Assembly (NCBI GenBank): GCA_030267565.1
Contig: BRXU01000032.1
Span: forward strand, 496,001-560,000
Source: Pleodorina starrii
Lineage: Eukaryota; Chlorophyta; Chlorophyceae; Chlamydomonadales; Volvocaceae
DNA: 64,000 bases
Direction of reading: 5' to 3'
Shown here: positions 10,801 through 18,000 of the stretch, piece after piece
Numbering within the stretch: the stretch's first letter is position 1
How the letters are laid out: every line of letters begins with the position of its first letter
Notes under the pieces: model-generated
The model's input: only the letters and a program-made list of their open reading frames with translations
What the model was told of the DNA's origin: nothing
Databases searched by the model: none
Program-made: the position numbers and the translations under genes

Positions 10801-13125
10801 GCCCTCGTCGGGCCCTCCGTATTGGGGCTCATGTTGTGGTCGGCTGAGGCGGGTCGCTTTCGGGATGTCCAAGACCAGCAGAGCGAGCGCCGTTGCGAGA
10901 GGCGCAACCGCGCCTTGGCTCGTGCTTGGGACGTGTGTGAGCAAACCGGCGAGAACACAGGCACAGACGTGGCCGTGCACGCGGCGTGCTAATGGTGGTG
11001 TGGCCTGCATACATCGTGAGATGGTGAGGATGCCGGCTGCGAGGTATAGTGCAATGATGTCCCCTGTGATCTGTTGCCAGCAGATCAGGGTGAGAATGGC
11101 GAGGAATGCCAGCTGATGTGCAAGGGGTCCGGGTGCGCTCCATACTTGGCGGGTGCCGACGTGTATGGTGTGTACGGCATGTCGTACGGTGCGGAGCAGG
11201 GCGGCACCTCGGGGTAGAACTAGTGTTACAAGGATCAGGCGTCCCGCCCAGATCAGGAGGAATGCAGAGAGCAGATAGTGGACGACGTCGTTCAGGGGTT
11301 GTAGGGCGAGGTTTAGGGCGGTTGGGGTGAATGCGAGGGGCATGAGTAGTATTGTATGGGCGGCTCGAGTCCATTCGGTGTGTACCCGCCGCGTTCTGTT
11401 GGGTTGCAAGGTTTGTCGGACCGCCGCCTTAAGTATGTGTACGAGGTGTATGGCGCTCAGAGCGGCAATGCGTGCACAATACATGGCAAGGGCGACGGCC
11501 AGGGGCGCCAGTACCATGTAACGATATAACAGGATATGGAACTGTACGTATGCCATCGTTACAAACTGAATCCAGTGGAGCAGGGTCATGCCTGCCTGGT
11601 GCAGCAGCCAGAGGCTGGTCCTGGCTACCGCGTTCGGGTTCCGTCGCTCCCGGCCTCTCACGCTGTGTGAGGTGGGCTCGCGGTTACCATAGATCTGTGC
11701 GTCGCTCGCGGCGCACGCGCCTCGGTCGGTTTGTGCGGGATCCCACCATGTCCCAGGGCCGGCCCCCCTAGGGGTGCTGCCGGTCGTCGTGGCACTGTGA
11801 CTGCCCTGATTGCTGGCCCTCAGGCTGATACTCACGCCTGCCAGGTTGTCGTGTCCTTCTAGTCCGTCTCTAGGGGGCGGGCCTTCGAGTGCCTTGTGGT
11901 GCAGTGGGAGAGAGTCGGCTCGCGCCGTGTGGAGATCAACGCCGTTTGTGGCGAACAGCAGAGGTCTGCTTATGAACTGTGGCGGCTGCATATTAGCAGT
12001 GCATGGCTGATTCGAACTAAGATGGGGGGGATAGCCGGTATGTAAAGACAGGCTCGTCGGCATCTCTATGGTTGCCATATGCCCGGCTCTTTCTCCCGTA
12101 CGCGTGTCGAATGTCCTCATCCACGTATTGCTGCTTTCATGGCTGTTATTTGCTGATTTATATGCCATTCTACTTAGGTAGGATATGCATCGTGCGTTCC
12201 CTGGCATTAATGCGCTCCATTCCGGGCGATGTGGCGGCATGTGACCCTTCGTCAGCTTGCTGCCGGTTGGCTCCTTACAGCTCTCGTATCTTTGGTCTAG
12301 TTTGCCATTGGTAATTACGTTTTTGGAATTGATAACCATCTCTGTGAGTGCGTCCGTAGCATAGTGTTCCTTCGCGCCCTGAGTGGTGTCGCCGCTAGAT
12401 GGTGGTGGAGGCCGTTTCAACACGAGGGAAGTGTTCGAGGTATCGTATGCGTGCTGTCCTATGTCATTGTCTGGGGTGTCTTGTCGAGGCAGAGGCCCTC
12501 CAGGGTCAATTGGGTTGGTGTCCTGGGCGCCTACTTTATGGTTGCTGGCTGAAAGGTGGCAATTCTTGCTGTCATATCGCAAGTCAGTGGTTGCTGTCGG
12601 GGTCACTCGTGGGCTGGGCCTGGTTTGCCTTACGCATCGCCGAGTTGAATTACTATGCCAAGCCATATCGCTGCCTACGTATGCTTCGCTGTGGTAGTTG
12701 GTAATCGATAGGGAGGTTTGCGCATTGTGGGGCTCATTTAGCTGGGTTATGGTTGCCTGCTTACAGGCATGAGCGGCTTCCAAGGTGTCTGCTGCGTCGA
12801 CACGCATTGGTGTAGCTCCGGGGACGTAGAGTCGGTTTACTTCAACACTTAGCTGAGTATGCATCAACGTTGCAGCGGTCGGTGGTCCGTTGTCGACATT
12901 GACCAGGAGAAATTCGCGTCCCTGTTCGTTCGGCTCTTTCAAAAGGCTAACCAGATCTGAAACCGCATTTTTATCCGCCGACCTCAGCCCTTGGGACTCT
13001 GGATCCTTGAGCAGGCCGGCCTTTCGCCGAACCTTAAGCCCATCCATTGTCCCCGCTTCGGTCACGGTGCGGCCATAGGCGCCCAAGATGACCACGGTTA
13101 GCACGAGCAATCCAAGCATTTGCAT
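1801..13125 (-). CDS. Dualen-type LINE polyprotein, copy A (3774 aa)
   Basis: A single uninterrupted frame. Residues 1-25 form a signal-peptide-like start (MQMLGLLVLTVVILGAYG), and residues 1 to about 503 are unique to this copy. Then come about 200 residues with several hydrophobic spans; a Josephin-like cysteine protease with C824, H943 and D958 in catalytic positions; a proline-rich linker; an APE-type endonuclease (about 1328-1580: MNTRG, LTETK, GDWN, FDHRPL); reverse transcriptase (about 1940-2260, FADD at 2187-2190); RNase H (about 3265-3415: YTDGS, WTDSA, KAHTG); a CCHC knuckle near 3551; and a restriction-like endonuclease with RPD near 3634 and LEIGYTAD near 3666. The absence of stops suggests a young, possibly competent copy. 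Translation may really begin downstream of the unique part. Confidence 0.88.
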   Translation of the reverse strand: MQMLGLLVLTVVILGAYGRTVTEAGTMDGLKVRRKAGLLKDPESQGLRSADKNAVSDLVSLLKEPNEQGREFLLVNVDNGPPTAATLMHTQLSVEVNRLYVPGATPMRVDAADTLEAAHACKQATITQLNEPHNAQTSLSITNYHSEAYVGSDMAWHSNSTRRCVRQTRPSPRVTPTATTDLRYDSKNCHLSASNHKVGAQDTNPIDPGGPLPRQDTPDNDIGQHAYDTSNTSLVLKRPPPPSSGDTTQGAKEHYATDALTEMVINSKNVITNGKLDQRYESCKEPTGSKLTKGHMPPHRPEWSALMPGNARCISYLSRMAYKSANNSHESSNTWMRTFDTRTGERAGHMATIEMPTSLSLHTGYPPHLSSNQPCTANMQPPQFISRPLLFATNGVDLHTARADSLPLHHKALEGPPPRDGLEGHDNLAGVSISLRASNQGSHSATTTGSTPRGAGPGTWWDPAQTDRGACAASDAQIYGNREPTSHSVRGRERRNPNAVARTSLWLLHQAGMTLLHWIQFVTMAYVQFHILLYRYMVLAPLAVALAMYCARIAALSAIHLVHILKAAVRQTLQPNRTRRVHTEWTRAAHTILLMPLAFTPTALNLALQPLNDVVHYLLSAFLLIWAGRLILVTLVLPRGAALLRTVRHAVHTIHVGTRQVWSAPGPLAHQLAFLAILTLICWQQITGDIIALYLAAGILTISRCMQATPPLARRVHGHVCACVLAGLLTHVPSTSQGAVAPLATALALLVLDIPKATRLSRPQHEPQYGGPDEGTTRHAATPAHTTGTNNAPRHPEDVPWPPPEHPPAQATPTYHEKQRAQMCMIHAINNLLGGPYIDPTHVLSYCRTMTTHMQQQGLYAAAAIWKHAHNPITGHFSTIVLNHYLRHNVRIRDASGNTPHDTHIASVSTELPIRKGDQLDTLWAQLPPHAQSWGFIVHLEGHAVAVRRQHTHWFIIDSQSPRPTQLTTNWPLAHGTIYCLQHRHNNTPCQTHVDLRDVAPPQQWTTTLATNTQNGPAATITDTTEPHQTGHDTRTPPEPTPTEALPSPSHEGRATAEHGAPRYTAASPDPTPMEVDDAGSPGTEVHMQPTDPGSPEGPPAHTPADPSPMDTDDAELDAEIPQPPPDAHDAAGAPRPAQQDVPRPRRATANAPEARHADTGRATRRAPTPEAAAPARTSRKRTKRQVGPAPATHTITYHLLRMQGLPIRPGHNRTAADAPDGAETTETPQHNPPNPAPDPVRLAAHGTTRPTPERDAARPRPRKRPAESSPPPQSRPKPKTGPQQQHMTKYAHPKKPKTDTPAAPAKAPAQTASEPPPAAPGAPPTGYLKLVTMNTRGLQGHREGILRLVDDHKPDVLVLTETKLSAHHRRAIASMKQSMQPYQTYLSNRPHVADRANREAGVLIGVAERFSRQGSATAEPIPTELEGYIGHVRIAPPASSALHIIGVYCPSDSTARQRIYEYGRAASVHAKAKGEHLVMAGDWNAVLKASDRSTGICNSDDRAHRCFSTDSDLRPVDTRRREYTYTQTQLGLDTHLSRIDDVLLAPQTTAAVAKEGNAYEQVYDCGGNFDHRPLCTLLPLAGLRLLPAPAAQSPTDLNPSSWSRIQLPILKESKGKARMEMEATLTGAITHLLDALRPAHETITAASTQMERAAGKDQARMILGHLRNHEAVQATNVTSLSQELGTLMLQCLGILESHCQQKPPRSGRLHARRGIGRRLTRLHDEHKALKRDLTQALHPPGAPPNPTKATQQPPSRHPQEATPVPKATDQTLDPPETGTTRQTQGQGDPWDNLETRDLRTAIRSKGDEIRKVVNETRKLHMRRASRRLQRLLTKKPKQAHRQILEPDDQPRGIAAIRHPEDGHLCTDSEGILDALHTHFALLAKPVSGPRTGKYLPGEAPRKYPWEEAGAPDPLRQGLARWDGAPPSLLPGILDPCSFRTCLGHLARNKAPGPDGLPNELLQTLPDDLQTAIHHLITVMWVKAEIPPHWTQSDTVLIPKKGDPLLIKNKRPIALANTLYKLYTSHITLNIVTYSEQAHIFTEAQEGYLRQRNTERQIQNVLHAIEDAGLTGRDLFLLYIDFTSAFNTIDHDKLLMIMYDLGYPDDLIEVVANLYSHAATRIRTEHGCTANIAIERGTIQGDTLSPVLFIIYMEPLLRWLHSGGRGYRYGCLRAEENDRHHFSSGAFADDLVILTNAVSDLRLQCSKIERYARWGALKVNVSKCQIQGILHGRARSDKDLSRGPGTQKYQTALERLLKNQIRIDDTPIPYAPPTQPYKYLGVHITPTLDWAEQVAYVRAEVDRRGRGIESSLATPDQRINMIRTLIHPFVAYSLPTMAYTPQDIASFDAQIAGIAKRSYGLKMGFPTRAILNPTARLGLGVGTVCTLYAVRAAKTLVLSLNDDGRLGAVTRALLHLQSRYMGTVPAHELKRECKFYTTLKQLALVREAGIELTDKGTAYETTMSSLAHLIGSLNPAAEPKALALLFRCVQPLLELGLDLRALRDQNTGTHIITTDQLQLIGGRNVGSRHRIALNQLSLAMNADPSVRDRAPRYRGSTSLPSELRLIPDNPGLTGLTDETAGPKPIPYGRITKYLAPKPRDPVEAMQTAHADTAPTPPGVIIANEATQPTPPGGATADPTTRRSTPRCHARQHQPRRLTDRDRLKAYLLRQNLKPVTGIVDTDAIGWNPRHTPLTIQHCEELLRHPHHKGLLTRVGSAERLLQMLLGEEPWPAEVPARYGISITQFLFGDQERVACINAEIRKRVAVDQPTPKKQRTIHPPSQGTHRTYYLVDWERTAVTKGALALYAANGYHPQAVHPHAPPNGTPPQVGLVEVDWEPTTDEGTRLAQQDNWIELLNAFRDRRAQEAGHDPGRAAETRDKHLTERQQQGRWETECLNTTRGQRLLRQFVEINVQPGNPDKDIYPTGRYTIQIGKHNGPLCGTPWEGDGDIPEGLQTIGLALVYGPQGNCVGQISVCRLRSLWYRYQDAQQNRPEDHARLAARGGFAEDVARLLLRYRNGGGTKLQPVKAANERRLPEALMKRLTTALGATTERFASPLNVADCVDTYYSRFSEDQLFGANHDAYTQPFTGLSIAHPEPTPEEGHHALRWALGWAETVRSESTPTATLLLLPTARTAPYTRYLTHPLVTMIGRIDAFTGTASLYSETLEDTPQPYPMGLTLLLVSNATGRTHAESLRRTLGMPAATATPMEPSHPWNPPQWVRKRVRSMSDRPPAAAVLSRPCDNLTSAERQAVFRTFHAKQSLRYDSQNAIYTDGSVQKVKDGDEERQILGAAAVDALTNKTLHIDVNAGHHGCQTITRCELSAIHQALYMRRGTPEDNTHLSIWTDSAAALYLIKKMINNPQKLRLSKHKALLEQIVTTLKKRAACNLTTSLLKVKAHTGVKYNEEADKAAVRAARGLAKLDPDALSTTETSDNNPRNQYWWLRKIHGPEKNAGHFANDLNRGIEALVRPETHSGYTNETDYMKFVANTIPDLDINASARTLQRKIGRHKHAKRCFDYLYGQLWNAKLANRFRKSLAPGGPVASGSCPLCHNPDSGGHILGGCRHPRMRALYILRHNQAVQTITSTLARGINGGCYTVMDACPADDRPDYVAGTRLPQWLLPNTPEGERLKMRPDLLLIPSIPLHEAQEIGYMGPPDPSQHTVHILEIGYTADTNHKQKQHDKAVQHSELARLLTKEGWKVCYTAQEAISLGFAGTIRKDLRPLLRTLGAGSEAAKTCCNELHDHAVRALNKIVITRRQMERSPHETQQQTGT

Positions 13126-13241
13126 GGTTGAATTGCAGCTTACCGCGGCCGGGAAGTCGCGACTAACTCTTCAAATTTGGTCAGCTGTCACCGAGGTCGC
13201 TGCTATTCTATAATCTATACCCAGTTGTTTTTTAGGAATAT
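11616..13241 (-). other. Copy-specific 5' module of LINE copy A
   Basis: This segment lies inside the target-site duplications but has no counterpart in copy B. Nucleotides 13125 to about 12768 read like a first exon of a secreted protein: hydrophobic N-terminus, then Lys/Glu-rich sequence. They end at a good splice donor (GCCT then GTAAGC). The rest is less GC-rich and Ser/Thr/His-rich when translated, yet stays open and in frame into the shared part. It could be captured host sequence (exon plus intron) or a fast-evolving N-terminal region of the element. Confidence 0.6.
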
Positions 13242-13254
13242 GAATCAACAAGAA
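13242..13254. repeat. Target-site duplication of LINE copy A, 5' side
   Basis: Exact copy of gaatcaacaagaa at 1644-1656. It fixes the 5' end of the insertion at 13241. Confidence 0.85.
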
Positions 13255-13369
13255 AGAAAAACGGTGTGCGCCACCCTTATTTCATCAATCTGTTTCGCAA
13301 TCCGCGGGCGGGCCTCCCGTGGGATAAAATAGGCATTGCGGTTCGAAATAAACGTTGTTGCTTGCTTAC

Positions 13370-14452
13370 CATCGATACATGTGCTGCTGATGACGATGTC
13401 AGTGCTAGCCGACACGTACTTGGGACCGCACTTTGCGGCGACCATAGCCCGTGTCTGCGCTGCATAGGGGCCCGGCAGTGACATTGGAACAGGCGACACC
13501 CATGGTGCACCCATAAGCTGAAGGTACATCCCTGCAGACAGACGCACGGGAGGAGCCAGCGGCAGAGCATGTTTAGGAAGAGCTGTGGCATACACAATAT
13601 CCGGGAAGGCTAGCCGTACGGAAGTTACTGTTGACGGTGCGCAATCAAGGGTTCATATATATGCATCAACACCTTCACAGCATCGCCCTACCGTTGTTGT
13701 TCGTTGCCAGATCAGGCCCAAGCATAAGCGGTACCTGCGCGCGGTTGCATGATAAATATTGACTTAGCTCTGAATTGCGTGGATTTGCATCAGGTATACA
13801 TTCATCCGTCCTCGTCATGCCTATTTTAGTGGGCGGGCCCCGATGGACAGCCGTACGTATCTATCTTTTCAATTGCCTGCCGCCGGAAATTATGGTTTTG
13901 GAGCGAGATCTAGATCGAGATTATATATTGGAAAGAAACCAGTCACAGCAGCGGTCCGTGCCCGTGCGTGATTCAGTATAGGTTAGCCGCCTACATTTTC
14001 GTCGGTGTCGCTGTGGTTCTCCAGCAGCAGCTCGTAAATGACCTCGTCTCCCTGCTTGATGTCCCTCTACGTGCATTGCAGAGTTGCGGAACGACCCATC
14101 CAGTGGGGAGATAAGGTGCCGAGCGGAGATAAGGTGAAGAACAATCCATGTCAATCGGGTTTGCTTAACAAATATCCACATGCGCGACAGCGACCCATGC
14201 ATGCAGTGACGAAGTACTTCCACTACGCACACTAAAAGGTGAAAGCGCCGAACGACCATGGCGACCATGACCACTTCATTTGCGTATACCGCAGAAATGT
14301 TGATTGTTGTCTCGCGTTAGTGCAACAAGCACAAACAACATCGTACGTACCTGCACATTCTGGCCGCCCAGCACTGAGATTGCCGCGTCCTGACGGCGCT
14401 GAGTCCCTTCCTCGTGGGGGCACTGAGATCGGCCGGCCAGAGTCTTAAAAAC
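13370..14452 (-). CDS. Giant extracellular-protein gene, exons between the two LINEs
   Basis: Exons 14351-14452 (VFKTLAGRSQCPHEEG...), 13995-14066 (RDIKQGDEVIYELLLENH) and 13370-13627 (AFPDIVYATALPKHALPLAP...STCID). Donors are GTACGT, GTAGGC and GTAAGC. The first two are phase-0 exons. The third ends in phase 1 and joins correctly to 1382-1506 across LINE copy A. The junction between 13995 and 13627 is unresolved: direct splicing would give a stop, so a small exon may be missing. The motif GRSQCPHEEGT and the 'QGDEV.YELLLEN.S' pattern recall a family of large protist and algal surface proteins that I cannot name. The intron 14453-14954 holds nothing I recognise. Confidence 0.7.
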
Positions 14453-14954
14453 CTGCAAGTGATGCCAACCACCAACCGTCAGTTTAAACACAATGCATTC
14501 GGTAAACAGGTGATGGCTGGAGGTTTCTGTACATGGAACACCGACATTATTGGAGCGCTGAATGAACGTATATATTTATCAAGTGCATAACGGGCGACTG
14601 GATCAACACGTAGACAGCCAATTCATAACCGTTGTGATATCATTTGCAAACAACCTGGTTATAACCAGGTTCCTAGACACTTTGTAGACCGTCCAATAAC
14701 CAGGTGTGTGTGCAGTACTTACCGGAGTGCCGAAGGTCAGATCCGGCTGTGATCGTACGAGGAGAGAGAACGAGCACGCGGTTGAGGCGCGGGGTCGGGG
14801 GACGGGGGGATGCAGGTCAGGAATAAATGTACGTATCGATCGATAGTAACAGAGAGATGCGTACCTACCCTAGGCTTGCAAGTGTACTTATCACCACACG
14901 TATTCATTCTAGTTACCTACGTAACCCGTTTACCTTCCGATCCGTCTAACTTAC

Positions 14955-15009
14955 CTTGATTTGAACCAGAAAACTGTCACCGGGGTCCTTATCCTCCATA
15001 TGGATGGTG
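14955..15009 (-). CDS. Host exon interrupted by LINE copy B, 3' half
   Basis: Read on the minus strand this half ends at a consensus donor (ATCAAG then GTAAGTT at 14954) and encodes HMEDKDPGDSFLVQIK. Its partner is at 26746-26780. With one copy of the 12-bp duplication removed, the two halves make a 78-nt exon: 26 codons, phase 0 at both ends, no stop. This fits the phase-0 exons on either side (27494-27553 upstream, 14351-14452 downstream). The insertion therefore breaks a coding exon. Confidence 0.78.
14998..15009. repeat. Target-site duplication of LINE copy B, 5' side
   Basis: The 12-bp sequence atatggatggtg recurs at 26746-26757, directly after the (TAT)n tail of copy B. The ATG inside it (15000) lies in frame with the LINE ORF. 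Confidence 0.8.
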
Positions 15010-18000
15010 CGCACCCGGACGGCGACCTGCTGTCCCCGGCGTTCATCGACTGCTGCACCGGAGGACTGCTGCTCACCAACCTGCCAGAGCTAGTCAGCAC
15101 CGACTACATGGATGAGATGGGGGCAATCTTGAAGCAGAAGGCAGCGGTGCTGAACAACTTCGCGCCGTTGCTTCAATCCTCCAAGGACGGTGCGCAGAAG
15201 GAGGTTGGCGACTGCCTGGCGGACAAGACGTGCGCGCCCCCGCTCCCCGCAACCGTCGACATCAGGGGCCAGCCTCTCAGCCTGGCCCAGGGCGACAAGG
15301 CCGACATCGGCCACAGCCTGGTGATCGTGAACACCGACGGAGCCTACAGCAGCCAGCGGGACGCCTGCCTCACGCTCGGGCCTGACGGCACCGTGGGTTA
15401 CCGCCTGCCGACCCGCACTCTCTGCCTCCCCCTCCTGGGCCGGCCCAGCCTCGCCCTCATGCTGCTCGCGGCCAACGACGGCAAGCTGAGCAACAGCACC
15501 AACTGCTACGCGGTCCTGCAGGGCACGAGGGTGCACCTAGGGCTCCCCCCGAACTCGCCGCTCGGCGCGACAGCCAGGATCGAGCTCACCCCGCTGGCAG
15601 GCAGCTGCCCCTACCGGCAGCCTACGAGCAGTCTGGGGCTGGCCCTAGCCGCCTCGCTGGGGCGGCCCGCGCTGGAGGTCCTTGCGTCCGGGTACCTGAA
15701 GGGAACGGGCAAGACCGACCAGCTCCAGCTGCGCGAAAAAATACGCCAGGCTCTGACCACGGCGTACCTGTCGCCGTCGCCACGGCCTCTACGTGACCTG
15801 TCGCCGCTGGTGGCACCGCAGCGCGACGGCGGGGCCGTCTCCCTGGACGACCTCATGGCCCTGGGTGACGAGGACCCCGACCCGCGGGTCCTGAACATGG
15901 ACGTTGACGGCGAGAACGTAAGTCACAGACATACTGGGGGTTACAAACTAGCGCGAGGGCGCAACAGCATCAGGACAGATCTTCACATGAGGCCGCACAG
16001 TCATGCACCGCCTATAACCCATTGTAGCGCAATCCCGCATACGCAACTAGGCCGCCTGGAGAGCACACACAGGTTCACTCCCGCACAGTGTGCAGCACAC
16101 CAACAGCAACCCCTCCCCCAAATGCTGGCCCCCCCACACTCGCCCCCCCCCACATACAGGGCGCTTAAGGACGCCGACGAGCCGAGGGTAGACGGCACCA
16201 CCAAACGGCAGCGACTGGGCATGCCATGTGGGCACAAGCTGGCAAATAAAACGGAAACCAGTGTCGGACATGAAAGAATTTTGACCTGGGCTGGTGAGAG
16301 ATGTGCAGGCGAGATAGATTATGGGGCTGGGGCCTCGGGCCGGAACCACCACACCTGCCTTGGCACTGCCCTAGCGAAGCGAAGCCGAGAAAGTAGCGAC
16401 CCACGGGGTGCAACGGGCGGCTACAGGCAGGACAGGGAGATATCGTACAGTGGTAGCGGTTGGTACCCACGGGACAGGGAGATATCGTACAGTGGTAGCG
16501 GTTGGTACCCACGGGACAGGGAGATATCGTACAGTGGTAGCGGTTGGTACCCACGGGACAGGGAGATATCGTACAGTGGTAGCGGTTGGTACCCACGGGA
16601 CAGGGAGATATCGTACAGTGGTCGCGGTTGGTATCCACGGGACAGGGAGATATCGTACAGTGGTAGCGGTTGGTATCCATGGGACAGGGAGATATCGTAC
16701 AGTGGTAGCGGTTGGTATCCACGGGTCCAAGTGTTGGGTGTTGAGGGCGGTTCCGCCTCGAAGGACGACAGGACCACGTGTTGCAAAGCAGAGCGCCCCT
16801 GGCTGCTGCGCCAGGCAGGCATGACCCTGCTCCACTGGCTCCAGGCTGTAATGCTGGCATACATAGAATTCCATATCGTGTTATATCGTTACATGATACT
16901 GGCGCCCCTGGCCGTCGCCCTTGCCATTTACTGTGCACGCATTGCCGCTCTGAACATCACACACCTCGTACACAGACTTAAGGCGGCGGTCCGACAAACC
17001 ATGCAACCCAACAGAACGCGACGGGTACACACCGAATGGACTCGAGTCGCCCATACAATACTACTCCTGCCCCTCGCTTTCACCCCAACCGCCCTAACCC
17101 TCGCCCTGCAACCCCTGAACGACGTCGTCCACTATCTGTTATCTGCATTCCTCCTAATCTGGGTGGGACACCTGATCCTCGTAACACTAGTTCTACCCCG
17201 AGGTGCCGCCTTGCTCCGCACTGTACGACATGCCGTATACACCATACACGTCGGCGCCCGCCAAGTATGGAGCGCACCCGGACCCCTTGCACATCAGCTG
17301 GCATTCCTCACCATGCTCACCCTGATCTGCTGGCAACTGATCACAGGGGACATCATTGCACTATACCTCGCAGCAGGCATCCTCCTCATCTCAAGAGTTA
17401 TGCTGGCCACACCACCATTAGCACGCCGCGTGCACGGCCACGTTTGTGCCTGTGTTCTCGCCGGTCTGCTCACACACGCCCCAAGCACGAGCCAAGGCGC
17501 GGTTGCACCTCTCACAACGGCGCTCGCTCTGCTAGTCTTGGACATCCCGAAAGCGACTCGCCTCAGCCGACCACAACATGAGCCTCAGTACGGAGGGCCC
17601 GACGAGGGCACGACACGACACGCTGCAACACCCGCCCACACGACCGGCACAAACAACGCACCGCGACGCCCCGAGGACGTCCCCTGGCCGCCACCGGGAC
17701 ACCCGCCCGAACAGGAAACCCCTACCTACCATGAAAAGCAACGAGCGCAGATGTGCATGATTCACGCCATTAACAACCTGCTCGGGGGCCAGTACATCGA
17801 CCCATCCCACGTACTAAGCTACTGTCGTACCATGACAACACACATGCAGCAGCAAGGCCTCCATGCGGCGGCCGCCATCTGGAAGCACGCGCACAACCCC
17901 ATCACGGGCCACTTCTCCACCATAGTGCTGAACCACTACCTACGCCACAACGTACGGATCCGCGACGCCAGCGGCAACACACTCCACGGCACACACATCG

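Larger units (their letters stand above)
1657..13241 (-). mobile_element. Dualen/RandI-type LINE, copy A, full-length insertion
   Basis: An 11.6-kb non-LTR retrotransposon bounded by an exact 13-bp target-site duplication. On its own strand it begins at 13241 and ends in a (TAT)n/(ATT)n tail at about 1657-1681, with no poly(A). From about 11616 to the end it matches copy B almost base for base; its first 1.6 kb is unique. It lies in an intron of the host gene, in the same orientation as that gene. The domain set (cysteine protease, APE, RT, RNase H, RLE in one ORF) is that described for Dualen of C. reinhardtii; the clade assignment is my inference from that match. Confidence 0.88.

Noticed and set aside
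15010..15918. Separate host gene beside copy B
   Set aside because: It lies inside the direct repeats that bound the insertion, its frame runs into the LINE, and the pre-insertion site reads as a host exon on the other strand.
16431..16724. CRISPR-like repeat array
   Set aside because: Units are contiguous with no spacers and keep a reading frame; it is a minisatellite.
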